Of a DNA stretch of 64,000 nucleotides, positions 42,122-49,934 are shown piece after piece. Positions within the stretch are counted from its first letter, which is position 1. Every line of letters starts with the position of its first letter. Made by a program: the position numbers and the translations under genes. The notes under the pieces are model-generated. The model was not told the DNA's origin. It worked only from the letters and a program-made list of their open reading frames with translations, and did no database searches. This DNA is from UBA7916 sp036121365 (GTDB taxonomy: Bacteria > Pseudomonadota > Gammaproteobacteria > Comchoanobacterales > Comchoanobacteraceae), in contig JAZAFR010000007.1 of assembly GCA_036121365.1 (NCBI GenBank), positions 62,001 to 126,000 of the forward strand, in the 5' to 3' direction.

Positions 42122-43318
42122 ATGGATGACTTTTTTAAAACCTGTCAACAGCTCAAACCGGGTAGTACTGTTTTGTTGAGAGTGGACTTTAATTTAAGTC
42201 GAGATGGTGCGGGTCAGTGGATTTTGAATAAAAGACTGTATGGCGTATTGCCGGTCATTAAAGAATTGTTGGCCATGCAATTTGGTGTGATTTTAGTGTC
42301 GCATTTAGGTAGGCCTCGTCCAGGTGTTTGGGAAGAACGGTTTTCGTTGTCAAGTTTGTGTGTTGAGTTGGAGAAACTGTTAAATAAGACGGTGACTTTT
42401 TTATCAGCATGGCCGTATCAGAAAACTTATTTGGCAGGAGGAACTGTGGCTTTGGCCGAAAATACACGGTTTTTGAGAGGGGAGAGAGAGAACGATTCTG
42501 ATTTGGCAAAAAAAATGGTGGAAAATGTTGATTTAGTGGTGATGGAGGCTTTTGCGTGCTCGCATAGAAAACATGCCTCTACTGTTGGTATTTTAGAATG
42601 TGCTAAAAATGTTTGTTTAGGCCCTGTTCACCAAAAAGAGTTATATGGGATTGGTCAATTTTTAAAAACTAAATCTCCTCGTGTGGCGTTTATAGGAGGA
42701 AAAAAAATATCTACAAAACTCCCTCTTATGGTTAAGCTCTTGGAATCAGTTGATAAGATCTGCTTCGGAGGGGGCATTGCTAGTACAATTTTATATGCCA
42801 AAGGTTTTTCTATGGGGACGTCGTGGGTGGAATTTAGCTATTTAAAAGAGGTCAATGACTTTTGTCAGTTGGCGGAGAAAAATAATGTCGATCTTGTATT
42901 GCCTTGTGATGTGTATGTCAGTGAAGATTTGACTGAATTTCAAAATAGTCGGTTGGTTGATGTTGATAAAATATTGCCTCACGAAAGTGTGGTGGATATA
43001 GGGGATCGAACAATCAGCCAATATATTGGCTCTGCAAATGACGCTTTGTCCGTATATTGGAACGGTCCAATGGGAATATATGAATTCTTCTCTGGGATGC
43101 AGGGTAGTTCTGATCTTGCTAAATGTTTGTCAAAAGGGAGTTCATACTCCTTGGTGGGTGGAGGGGATACTTTGTCAGTATTGGAAAAGTTGGGGATTTA
43201 TGATTTTTCTCATCTCAGTACTGGTGGAGGTGCATTTTTACATTATTTGGCCAATAGTAGTACGCCTGTTTTAGACTCTATGGCTATAGAAAAGATAGAT
43301 TTTACGGAGACCGTATGA
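42122..43318 (+). CDS. pgk: Phosphoglycerate kinase
   Basis: Transfers phosphate from 1,3-bisphosphoglycerate to ADP. The 398-residue product has VLLRVDFNL, ILVSHLGRP, ENTRFLRGE, the substrate-site HRKHAS, and the C-terminal nucleotide domain with AFIGGKKISTKLPL, WNGPMGIYE and GGGDTLS. The hinge and GGG motifs are in place, with some divergence (EAFACSHRKHAST where NDAFGTAHRAHAS is usual). ATG at 42122 is taken as the start. It overlaps pyk by 4 bases (ATGA). Confidence 0.95.
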   Translation: MDDFFKTCQQLKPGSTVLLRVDFNLSRDGAGQWILNKRLYGVLPVIKELLAMQFGVILVSHLGRPRPGVWEERFSLSSLCVELEKLLNKTVTFLSAWPYQKTYLAGGTVALAENTRFLRGERENDSDLAKKMVENVDLVVMEAFACSHRKHASTVGILECAKNVCLGPVHQKELYGIGQFLKTKSPRVAFIGGKKISTKLPLMVKLLESVDKICFGGGIASTILYAKGFSMGTSWVEFSYLKEVNDFCQLAEKNNVDLVLPCDVYVSEDLTEFQNSRLVDVDKILPHESVVDIGDRTISQYIGSANDALSVYWNGPMGIYEFFSGMQGSSDLAKCLSKGSSYSLVGGGDTLSVLEKLGIYDFSHLSTGGGAFLHYLANSSTPVLDSMAIEKIDFTETV

Positions 43319-44826
43319 ATTTAAGAAGAACCAAGATAGTTTCAACTTTGGGGCCAGCAACAGACCCTGATTCAGTATTGCTGGAAGTGCTTAGAGAAGT
43401 TGATGCAGTACGCTTGAATTTTTCTCATGGTAATATTGAAGATCATATTAGGCGTATTGAGTCTGTCAGAAGACTGTCTATTGATTTAGGTAAGGATGTT
43501 GCTGTGTTTGCTGACTTACAAGGGCCGAAGATTCGTATTGGTTGTTTTGAGGGAGGCGAGTGTTTTTTGAACGTAGGGGATCGATTTATTTTTGATCTAG
43601 ACTGTGATCCAAATAGGGGTTCGTCGGAGCGTGTTTGGTTTGATTATCCTGGACTAGTTAAGGATGTGCAATCGCGAGAAAATCTTATTTTTTTGTTGGA
43701 TGATGGTAAAATAAGAATGCGAGTGTGTTCTAGTTGGGATCGTGGTTTTGAATGTATTGTAGAATGCGGTGGGGTTCTTTTTAGTCGCAAAGGTATGAGC
43801 GTTCTTGGGGGGGGGGTGTGTGCGCCAATGTTGACATCAAAAGATCTTGAGGATTTAAAAAAAGCATGTCAGTTGGATGTGGATATGATCGCCCTGTCTT
43901 TTCCTGCTTCTGGCAATGATATTTTGAAAGCACGTGAACTGATTGATGCTTATGATCCAACCATTGGAATTATTTCGAAGATTGAGCGCAAAGAAGCTGT
44001 GGATAACTTAGAGGATATCATTCAGTATTCAGATGTTGTGATGGTGGCAAGAGGTGATCTGGCATTGGAGGTTGGTGAAGAAGAAGTTCCTATATTGCAG
44101 AAATATATTATTAAGCAAGGCCGCTTAAAAGAGACCCCTATTATTGTTGCAACACAAATGATGGAATCTATGACTCAGTCAGCAACACCAACGCGTGCGG
44201 AGGTTTCAGATGTTGCAAATGCAGTATTGGATGGGGCGGATTGTGTGATGCTGTCAGCGGAGACTGCAACAGGGCTTTATCCCTCTCAAGTGGTGCAGAA
44301 AGTGGCTTCTATATGTAAGAGTATTGAAAAACACTCCCTGACACAAAAGTCTCAATATCAAGATAAAATTAAATACCATAGTATAGATGAATCAGTGGCT
44401 TATGCTACAATGTATTTGGCTAACCGTATGCCTGTAAGTGCAATTATTGCATTGACTGAACATGGGAAAACGCCAAGAATTATGTCAAGAGTGAGAACTG
44501 GAATTCCCATTTATGCACTGAGTCGTAAGTCTCGCTCACGGGCTTTTATGTCTTTTTTGCGAGATGTGTATCCTGTGTCTTTTGATATGCAAGAAATTAA
44601 GACTTCAAAGCAGCTTGTGGTTAAAGTTGTGGATTACTTTTTGGAACGTGGCGTGATAGGGAAAGAAGATTGTTTTATATTGACACATGGCGATGATTTG
44701 ACCGGCAGTCGCAGTACTAGCACGCTTAAGGTCTGCAAAGTTGCAGATATTCTTTCTTATGGAAGTTCTAATGATTGTACAAAAGGAAGAATGGAAGAGT
44801 TGATTGGGGTTGAATATAATGAGTAA
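43315..44826 (+). CDS. pyk: Pyruvate kinase
   Basis: Makes pyruvate and ATP from PEP. The 503-residue product shows RRTKIVSTLGPAT, VRLNFSHG, ADLQGPKIRIG, IALSFPASGNDI, the catalytic ISKIERKEAVDNL, VMVARGDLALEVG, TQMMESM and AETATGLYP. The C-terminal regulatory domain is present, with EHGKTPRIMSRVRTGIPIYA. ATG overlaps the pgk stop, so translation is coupled. Confidence 0.97.
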   Translation: MNLRRTKIVSTLGPATDPDSVLLEVLREVDAVRLNFSHGNIEDHIRRIESVRRLSIDLGKDVAVFADLQGPKIRIGCFEGGECFLNVGDRFIFDLDCDPNRGSSERVWFDYPGLVKDVQSRENLIFLLDDGKIRMRVCSSWDRGFECIVECGGVLFSRKGMSVLGGGVCAPMLTSKDLEDLKKACQLDVDMIALSFPASGNDILKARELIDAYDPTIGIISKIERKEAVDNLEDIIQYSDVVMVARGDLALEVGEEEVPILQKYIIKQGRLKETPIIVATQMMESMTQSATPTRAEVSDVANAVLDGADCVMLSAETATGLYPSQVVQKVASICKSIEKHSLTQKSQYQDKIKYHSIDESVAYATMYLANRMPVSAIIALTEHGKTPRIMSRVRTGIPIYALSRKSRSRAFMSFLRDVYPVSFDMQEIKTSKQLVVKVVDYFLERGVIGKEDCFILTHGDDLTGSRSTSTLKVCKVADILSYGSSNDCTKGRMEELIGVEYNE

Positions 44827-45004
44827 TGGATATCGTATTTTTTTGATTGTGTTGGCTGTTTTGGTGGGGTGGTTTTTGTATCAACAGATTCGTGCACGTC
44901 CAGAATTATTTAAGGCTGAAGCTCTGCAAAATGCTTCATTTACTGCAGCTTTGCTGGCCATTTTTTTGATTCTCGTGGTTGGTTTTTTTATGGTGACAAT
45001 GTAG
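44819..45004 (+). CDS. Small membrane protein after pyk
   Basis: The ATG at 44819 overlaps the pyk stop. The 61-residue product has two membrane helices (about 6-23 and 41-60) with a charged link (QQIRARPELFKAEALQ). Function unknown. Coupling to pyk and the tight gap to the next gene (10 bases) argue that it is expressed. Confidence 0.7.
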   Translation: MSNGYRIFLIVLAVLVGWFLYQQIRARPELFKAEALQNASFTAALLAIFLILVVGFFMVTM

Positions 45005-45014
45005 GAGGGGCTGT

Positions 45015-45698
45015 ATGAGTGTTAAAGGCACGTTATTGGGCGTTTTTTCTGAGTCTCCTTTTAAAGTGATTGATGAGCACATGCAGCAGTCTGTTGCTTC
45101 TGCTGCTTTATTGGTTGATTTTTTTGATTCGGTTTTGAGCTGTGACTGGGAGCAATCTAAGTTGATTCAGGAAAAAATTTCACACCTGGAAAGTTTGGCA
45201 GATAAAATTCAGCGTAAAGTGAATCGCCAATTATATAAAGCAATGTTCCTACCTGTGTCTCGATATGATGTTCTCTCATTGGTCAAATCTCAAGACTCTA
45301 TTGCCAATCAAGCTGAAGATATTGCAGGTTTTGTGTTGAGTCGGGAGATGTTCTTTCCTTCTAGTATGCATGAGAAGATTTCATTGTATGTGCAATCAAG
45401 TGTGGGGGTTTGCAAAGAAGCTGAGGCAATTGTTAAGCATCTTGGTGTTGTGATGCAATCTGGTTTCTCTAGTCCCTGTATTGATGAAATTGAAAAAATG
45501 GTAGATAAATTGCATCAATTGGAACATGATAATGATTTGATCCAAGTTGATCTTCGACTTTTGTTGAAAGATGAAGAGGATAGGTTGTCTCCAATTGATG
45601 TCATGTTTATGTATAAAGTGTTAGAGCGTATTGGGAACTTGGCAGACAATGCTCATCATATTGGTGAAAAATTTAGCTTAATGTTGGTGAGTTTGTAA
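45015..45698 (+). CDS. DUF47/TIGR00153 PhoU-like protein
   Basis: A 227-residue all-helical protein of the family often encoded beside Pit-type phosphate transporters (YkaA). Recognisable parts are the N-terminal SPFKVIDEHM, LADKIQRKVNRQLYKAMFLPVSRYDVLSLVKSQDSIANQAEDI with the E/DxxxD metal-type motif of PhoU proteins, and the C-terminal ERIGNLADNAHHIGEKF. AGGAGGGG precedes the ATG. No phosphate transporter is adjacent; the partner is presumably elsewhere. Confidence 0.88.
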   Translation: MSVKGTLLGVFSESPFKVIDEHMQQSVASAALLVDFFDSVLSCDWEQSKLIQEKISHLESLADKIQRKVNRQLYKAMFLPVSRYDVLSLVKSQDSIANQAEDIAGFVLSREMFFPSSMHEKISLYVQSSVGVCKEAEAIVKHLGVVMQSGFSSPCIDEIEKMVDKLHQLEHDNDLIQVDLRLLLKDEEDRLSPIDVMFMYKVLERIGNLADNAHHIGEKFSLMLVSL

Positions 45699-45779
45699 TA
45701 ATTTAGGCTGGTTTGGTGATGTGTGTAAAAGATTTGAGCGTGGTTTTTGGTCACTGGACTCATACTTGAAGGAGGCAGA

Positions 45780-47147
45780 ATGTTTCACTTTGTATGGGTG
45801 GATTTTTCTTTTTTATCTTCGTATAGAAAACAATATTCTAATAGTGCTTTCCTGCAAATTGTCTTCGCAGTGTTTATTGTGTGCGCTTCTTATGCACTGG
45901 GATTTTATATGACGGCCGTGTTTTTACAAGGTTTGAGTATGTCTCAGTATGGACGTTTAGTCATGGCTAAAAAATTAATTTATATTACTAGTTCGGTATT
46001 GTTGCTGGGAACCAGAAATGTGGCCAAGCATTTTTTGTTGGAGTATCGTGATAAGAACTTGAGTAAGCTTTCATCTTTTATTCGTTGGCATATGCGGTAT
46101 ATTTTCGTCATACTACTCTTTTTCTATTTGCTTTATGTATTGGCTCTTTTTTTACTTTATTTCTTTAGCTCGAAAGATTATATTGAATTTGGTGTTGAGC
46201 TTTTTTCTGTGTCGGTGTCTCCCTTTTATGCCTTGTTTGGCATAATGTCTATTTATTTGTTGTGTTTTGGTTACCCTCTAATTTATAACTTCGCTCAAGC
46301 GTTGCTGGGTAACGGTGTTTGGTTGTTAACTTTTTTTTGTCTTTTATCTTTTCAACCTAATATTACTGATTCTTGGTTGATTGTCTTTGTTATGGCTTCT
46401 ACTGTGGTCTCTTTTATTTTAGTTTTTTGCATATTTCTGTTTTTTTTGTATAAAGATTTATTGAGAGTTATTCGACTTAATCAGGTTTATGTGATTGATC
46501 CTGCATGGACTCAGAATAGAGTATACTCACTGCTGCTCGATTTGTATTTCTTTTTACCAAGCACGATTGTTCTTTTTATTTCTAGTTATTTTAGTGGATA
46601 TGATGTTTCGGGTCAGATTGCTCTTTGCTTTTCTATTGGCGTTTTTTATTTTTTAGTCAGTGCTTCACTCGGCCCTCTCAAATTTGATCATTTGTCTGCT
46701 GAGATAGATTATGATTTGGGAAGAATTTCTCACAAAAAAAATTCAATAGATTCAATTTTTAAGATTGTTAATCGCGTTGTCTTGATTCTGGGTGGGGTAT
46801 TTTTTGGGATTATTTTTATGTATGGCCATCAAATATTATTTTTGTTTGGCCAAGATAGTCAGCCTATGTATTTTTTGTTACTCGAAGTCTGTTTATCATA
46901 CTTTTTGATGTCTTGTTATTTTCCGACTTTAAATTTTGCTTTGATTTATTCAGGTGATACAAAGTTTATTGCAAGAATTGAGATTTTTATGTACGCTACA
47001 TTAACTTTATTGGGGCCATGGTTGGTTCTCTATTTTGGTAAGTTTTATGTGCTTCATTTGTATCTTTTGCTTCAATGTGTTCAGTTGTTGTTGTCTTATT
47101 TCAGGTTTAGAAAGATCACTGACTGTCGAATTTTCTCTTTGATATAA
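45780..47147 (+). CDS. Polytopic flippase-like membrane protein
   Basis: Starting at 45780, after AAGGAGG, the 455-residue product has about 12 hydrophobic helices and begins with a layout like the MOP flippase at 39429: FLQIVFAVFIVCASYALGFYMTAVFLQGLSMSQYGRLVMAKK. No residue motif fixes the substrate. The N-terminus is aromatic and slightly longer. It closes the block gap-pgk-pyk-small membrane protein-DUF47. Identity as a flippase is inferred from topology and the helix 1 G.YGR element. Confidence 0.65.
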   Translation: MFHFVWVDFSFLSSYRKQYSNSAFLQIVFAVFIVCASYALGFYMTAVFLQGLSMSQYGRLVMAKKLIYITSSVLLLGTRNVAKHFLLEYRDKNLSKLSSFIRWHMRYIFVILLFFYLLYVLALFLLYFFSSKDYIEFGVELFSVSVSPFYALFGIMSIYLLCFGYPLIYNFAQALLGNGVWLLTFFCLLSFQPNITDSWLIVFVMASTVVSFILVFCIFLFFLYKDLLRVIRLNQVYVIDPAWTQNRVYSLLLDLYFFLPSTIVLFISSYFSGYDVSGQIALCFSIGVFYFLVSASLGPLKFDHLSAEIDYDLGRISHKKNSIDSIFKIVNRVVLILGGVFFGIIFMYGHQILFLFGQDSQPMYFLLLEVCLSYFLMSCYFPTLNFALIYSGDTKFIARIEIFMYATLTLLGPWLVLYFGKFYVLHLYLLLQCVQLLLSYFRFRKITDCRIFSLI

Positions 47148-47238
47148 GTTTTTTATAGGGGGCTGATTATACTTTGTGAAGTTTTTCTATTTCTTGTGAA
47201 AATAGCTTAGTTTGGTTGTATGATTGATTAAATCTTAT

Positions 47239-48336
47239 TTATGCATTTGCTCGAATCGTTAAAATATCTCCGTCCTTGACGATATATTCTTTTCCTTCAA
47301 GTTTCCACGTCCCTGCTTTTTTTGCGCCTGCCTCTCCGTTGTGTTTGATATAATCTTCGCTTGATATGACTTCTGCTCTGATGAAATGAGATTGAAAATC
47401 AGTATGGATTACTCCAGCTGCTTGTGGAGCTGTTGAATTTTTTTTAATTGTCCATGCTCTAGCTTCTTTGGGACCTGCCGTATAGAATGTTTCTAGTTCA
47501 AGTAAACTATGACCAATACGGATTAATTGATTGAGCCCAGACTCTTCTAGTCCCAAGTCTTTTATGAATTCAGACTGTTCTTCTTTGTCTAGACTTGATA
47601 TTTCTGCCTCTATGGATGCATTGATGATCACAACAGGACTATTTCTATCTTTTGCAAATGCGATTAAGCTTTGTAGCTTTGTATTTTTTTCTATGTTGTC
47701 ATGATCATTTATGTTGGCAACATAAAAACATGGCTTGGATGTCAATAGTTGATATTTCTTACAGATTTCTTTGATGTCAGTGTCTTCTTCTTGTATTTGT
47801 GATAAATGATGGCCGTCGTTGAGATGTCTGATGATACTCTCTATGATGGTTTGCTCCTTTTTTGCTTCTTTGCTTCCTGCTTTTACTAACTTTTGCAGTT
47901 TCTGTGTAGCTTTTTCTAAGGTTTGAAGATCTGCCAATGCCAGTTCCGTTTCTATGGTTGTGATGTCGCTGATCGGGTCAACTTTTCCATCGACATGTGT
48001 GATGTTTGAATCTTCAAAGCAACGTGTGACATGTGCGATGGCTTGTACCGAACGTATATGACCTAAGAATTGATTGCCAAGACCTTCTCCTTTGCTGGCC
48101 CCAGATACAAGACCCGCAATATCAACAAATTCCATCAGTGTGGGTATGGTTTTTGCACTATTTGTGATTTTAGCGATTGTGTGAAGTCGTGGATCTGGTA
48201 CTTCTACCATTCCTGTATTGGGTTCTATCGTGCAAAACGGATAATTTTCAGCTTGAATTGTGGCGCTGGTTAATGCATTGAATAAGGTTGACTTTCCTAC
48301 ATTTGGAAGTCCTACAATGCCGCATTTGAATCCCAT
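47239..48336 (-). CDS. ychF: Ribosome-binding ATPase YchF/EngD
   Basis: Obg-like ATPase associated with ribosomes and stress response. MGFKCGIVGLPNVGKSTLFNALT opens the protein; then PFCTIEPNTG, FVDIAGLVSGASKGEGLGNQFL, NIND in place of the GTP-specific NKxD, and a C-terminal TGS-type domain with FYTAGPKEARAWTIKKNSTAPQAAGVIHTDF. The start at 48336 gives 365 residues (363 in E. coli) and avoids overlap with pth; AGGGGA lies 10 bases before it. Confidence 0.97.
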   Translation of the reverse strand: MGFKCGIVGLPNVGKSTLFNALTSATIQAENYPFCTIEPNTGMVEVPDPRLHTIAKITNSAKTIPTLMEFVDIAGLVSGASKGEGLGNQFLGHIRSVQAIAHVTRCFEDSNITHVDGKVDPISDITTIETELALADLQTLEKATQKLQKLVKAGSKEAKKEQTIIESIIRHLNDGHHLSQIQEEDTDIKEICKKYQLLTSKPCFYVANINDHDNIEKNTKLQSLIAFAKDRNSPVVIINASIEAEISSLDKEEQSEFIKDLGLEESGLNQLIRIGHSLLELETFYTAGPKEARAWTIKKNSTAPQAAGVIHTDFQSHFIRAEVISSEDYIKHNGEAGAKKAGTWKLEGKEYIVKDGDILTIRANA

Positions 48337-48337
48337 T

Positions 48338-48925
48338 TTAACTATCCCCTTGGTTGATTTTTGCAATATGCTGTTGATATGTATTGATGTTGCCTGAAAG
48401 TAACAATTGGAACTCTTTTTGTGACTGTGTGATGTTTTCTTTCAGGAGGTCTTCATCAGATTCATTGGGTCTTTGTAGAACGTAGTCACTGGTTTGTTCT
48501 TTTGTTTTTGGCTTGCCTATCCCTATTTTTAATCGGAGTATTTCTTTGATGTTGATGTGTTGCTGTAGGTTTCTTACTCCGTTATGCCCTCCGTGTCCTT
48601 CAGAGTGTTTTAGTCTAATGATGCCTACGTCTAGATCGAGGTCGTCATAGATCAGTAGAATTTGATTGGACGGTACTTTAAAGTAGTGAGCACATTGTGC
48701 AATTGGTTGGCCGTTGATGTTCATTAGTAGGCCTGGTTTGAATAATATTATTGTTTTTCCGTCGTGTGTGAGTTTGGTTATGCTGCCTGTGCCGTGATCT
48801 GATTTTTGCCAAACCAAGTTGTGTTGATGTGCCAGATGATCAATCCACCAAAAGCCAACATTGTGTCTTGTTTTGAAGTATTTTGGATCATTGTTTCCAA
48901 GAGCGGTGATAAGTCTGATGTTCAT
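48338..48925 (-). CDS. pth: Peptidyl-tRNA hydrolase
   Basis: Releases peptide from dropped-off peptidyl-tRNA. The 195-residue product has LGNNDPKYFKTRHNVGFW with the Asn and catalytic His, IYDDLDLDVG with the Asp, and HSEGHGGHNGVRNL with the second Asn. A GTG two codons upstream could also start the protein. It lies between rplY and ychF, the common gammaproteobacterial order. Confidence 0.96.
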   Translation of the reverse strand: MNIRLITALGNNDPKYFKTRHNVGFWWIDHLAHQHNLVWQKSDHGTGSITKLTHDGKTIILFKPGLLMNINGQPIAQCAHYFKVPSNQILLIYDDLDLDVGIIRLKHSEGHGGHNGVRNLQQHINIKEILRLKIGIGKPKTKEQTSDYVLQRPNESDEDLLKENITQSQKEFQLLLSGNINTYQQHIAKINQGDS

Positions 48926-48975
48926 AGGCACTTTGATTTGTTATGGGCTCCCCATTGCAAATTTGAGAGCGCAGA

Positions 48976-49671
48976 TTATTTTGACTCGGAGCTCTCTTCT
49001 CTGTTTTCTATTTCATTGCTCTCAGTATCGCTAGATCCGCTTTCACCTTCGGTTGTCTCTTCTGTTTCTTCGACAGGTTCTTCAGCTATTTTTGGAAGAT
49101 GTGCGGTGACAAGTGTTGGATTGTGCTCTTCAGTTATGGTTTCTGTCATCTCAACACCGGTAGGAAGTTTTAGCTCGGATAAGTGGATGATTTGATCCAA
49201 CTCTAATGTGGATAAATCTAATTCAATGTGCTCTGGCAAATTTGTTGGTAGGCAGTGTATGCTGACTTCTGTTGTTGTGTAGGTGATTTGCCCTTTGCTT
49301 TTGATTGCTGGTGACTCGTCCGCGTTAGTAAACAAAATAGGTACGGAGGTTGTGATTTTGTGTTTTTTGCTGACTCTTTGGAAGTCGATGTGTGTGACTG
49401 TCTTTTTCAAAAAGTGTGTTTGTATTTGCTTTACTAGTACAGCTTGTTTCTTTCCATCAATGAGAAGATTGAAAAGATGTCCGTTCAATTTTTTACGTTC
49501 GTGTAGAAGGTTGATTTCTTTTTCTGGCAATTTGACCATCTCGTTGGGATATTGCTCTCCGTAAATGATAGCGGGTATTTCATTTTGCTCTTGACTTCGG
49601 ATTTTTTTGCTGGCAATTGTACCGGATTGTTTTTTTGATGAGCAAGTTAGAGTATTGATCGTATTAGACAT
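48976..49671 (-). CDS. rplY: Ribosomal protein bL25, long Ctc form
   Basis: Binds 5S rRNA. The N-terminal L25 domain (about residues 15-95) shows KIRSQEQNEIPAIIYG, NLLIDGKKQAVLVKQIQTH and VTHIDFQRV; the C-terminal TL5 domain has LPEHIELDLSTLELDQIIHLSELKLPTGV. A tail of about 40 residues is almost wholly acidic (Glu, Ser, Asp, Thr). An open frame extends upstream through the tRNA-Gln gene but cannot be coding; ATG 49671 (or 49683) is the likely start. Confidence 0.93.
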   Translation of the reverse strand: MSNTINTLTCSSKKQSGTIASKKIRSQEQNEIPAIIYGEQYPNEMVKLPEKEINLLHERKKLNGHLFNLLIDGKKQAVLVKQIQTHFLKKTVTHIDFQRVSKKHKITTSVPILFTNADESPAIKSKGQITYTTTEVSIHCLPTNLPEHIELDLSTLELDQIIHLSELKLPTGVEMTETITEEHNPTLVTAHLPKIAEEPVEETEETTEGESGSSDTESNEIENREESSESK

Positions 49672-49696
49672 AGTGAGTACCATATTGTTAAAAAAT

Positions 49697-49768
49697 CTGG
49701 GGTGCCAGGATTCGAACCTGGGAATGCGGAGATCAAAACCCCGTGCCTTACCGCTTGGCGACACCCCA
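49697..49768 (-). tRNA. glnX: tRNA-Gln (anticodon UUG)
   Basis: A 72-base cloverleaf on the minus strand: acceptor TGGGGTG / CACCCCA, D-arm with GCCAAGCGGTAAGGC, anticodon loop TTTTGAT, T-arm CCAGGTTCGAATCCTGG, discriminator G. Close in sequence to E. coli tRNA-Gln (TGGGGTA acceptor). CCA is not encoded. It is 25 bases upstream of rplY and probably shares the transcript. Confidence 0.95.
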
Positions 49769-49824
49769 ATTGGCTACTATTTTCCTAAAAGTTTGACTCT
49801 TTGTCAAATCATTTTCATTATTTT

Positions 49825-49875
49825 TTGTGTTTTAGTTGTGTTTTAGTTGTGTTTTAGTTGTGTTTTAGTTGTGTT
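49825..49875 (+). repeat. Tandem repeat, 4.6 copies of an 11-bp unit
   Basis: Four perfect copies of TTGTGTTTTAG followed by TTGTGTT. The unit is about one helical turn. The array ends 59 bases before the ABC permease start and lies between it and the divergent tRNA-Gln gene, where promoters are expected. Confidence 0.95.
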
Positions 49876-49934
49876 GATTGAGTTTCTATGGGGTGTTTTG
49901 CAAATTTTATACTCGGATGGTATAATGGGAGAGA

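Noticed and set aside
49672..49764. N-terminal extension of rplY through tRNA-Gln
   Set aside because: The frame runs through the tRNA gene; L25 homologues begin near the Met after the tRNA.
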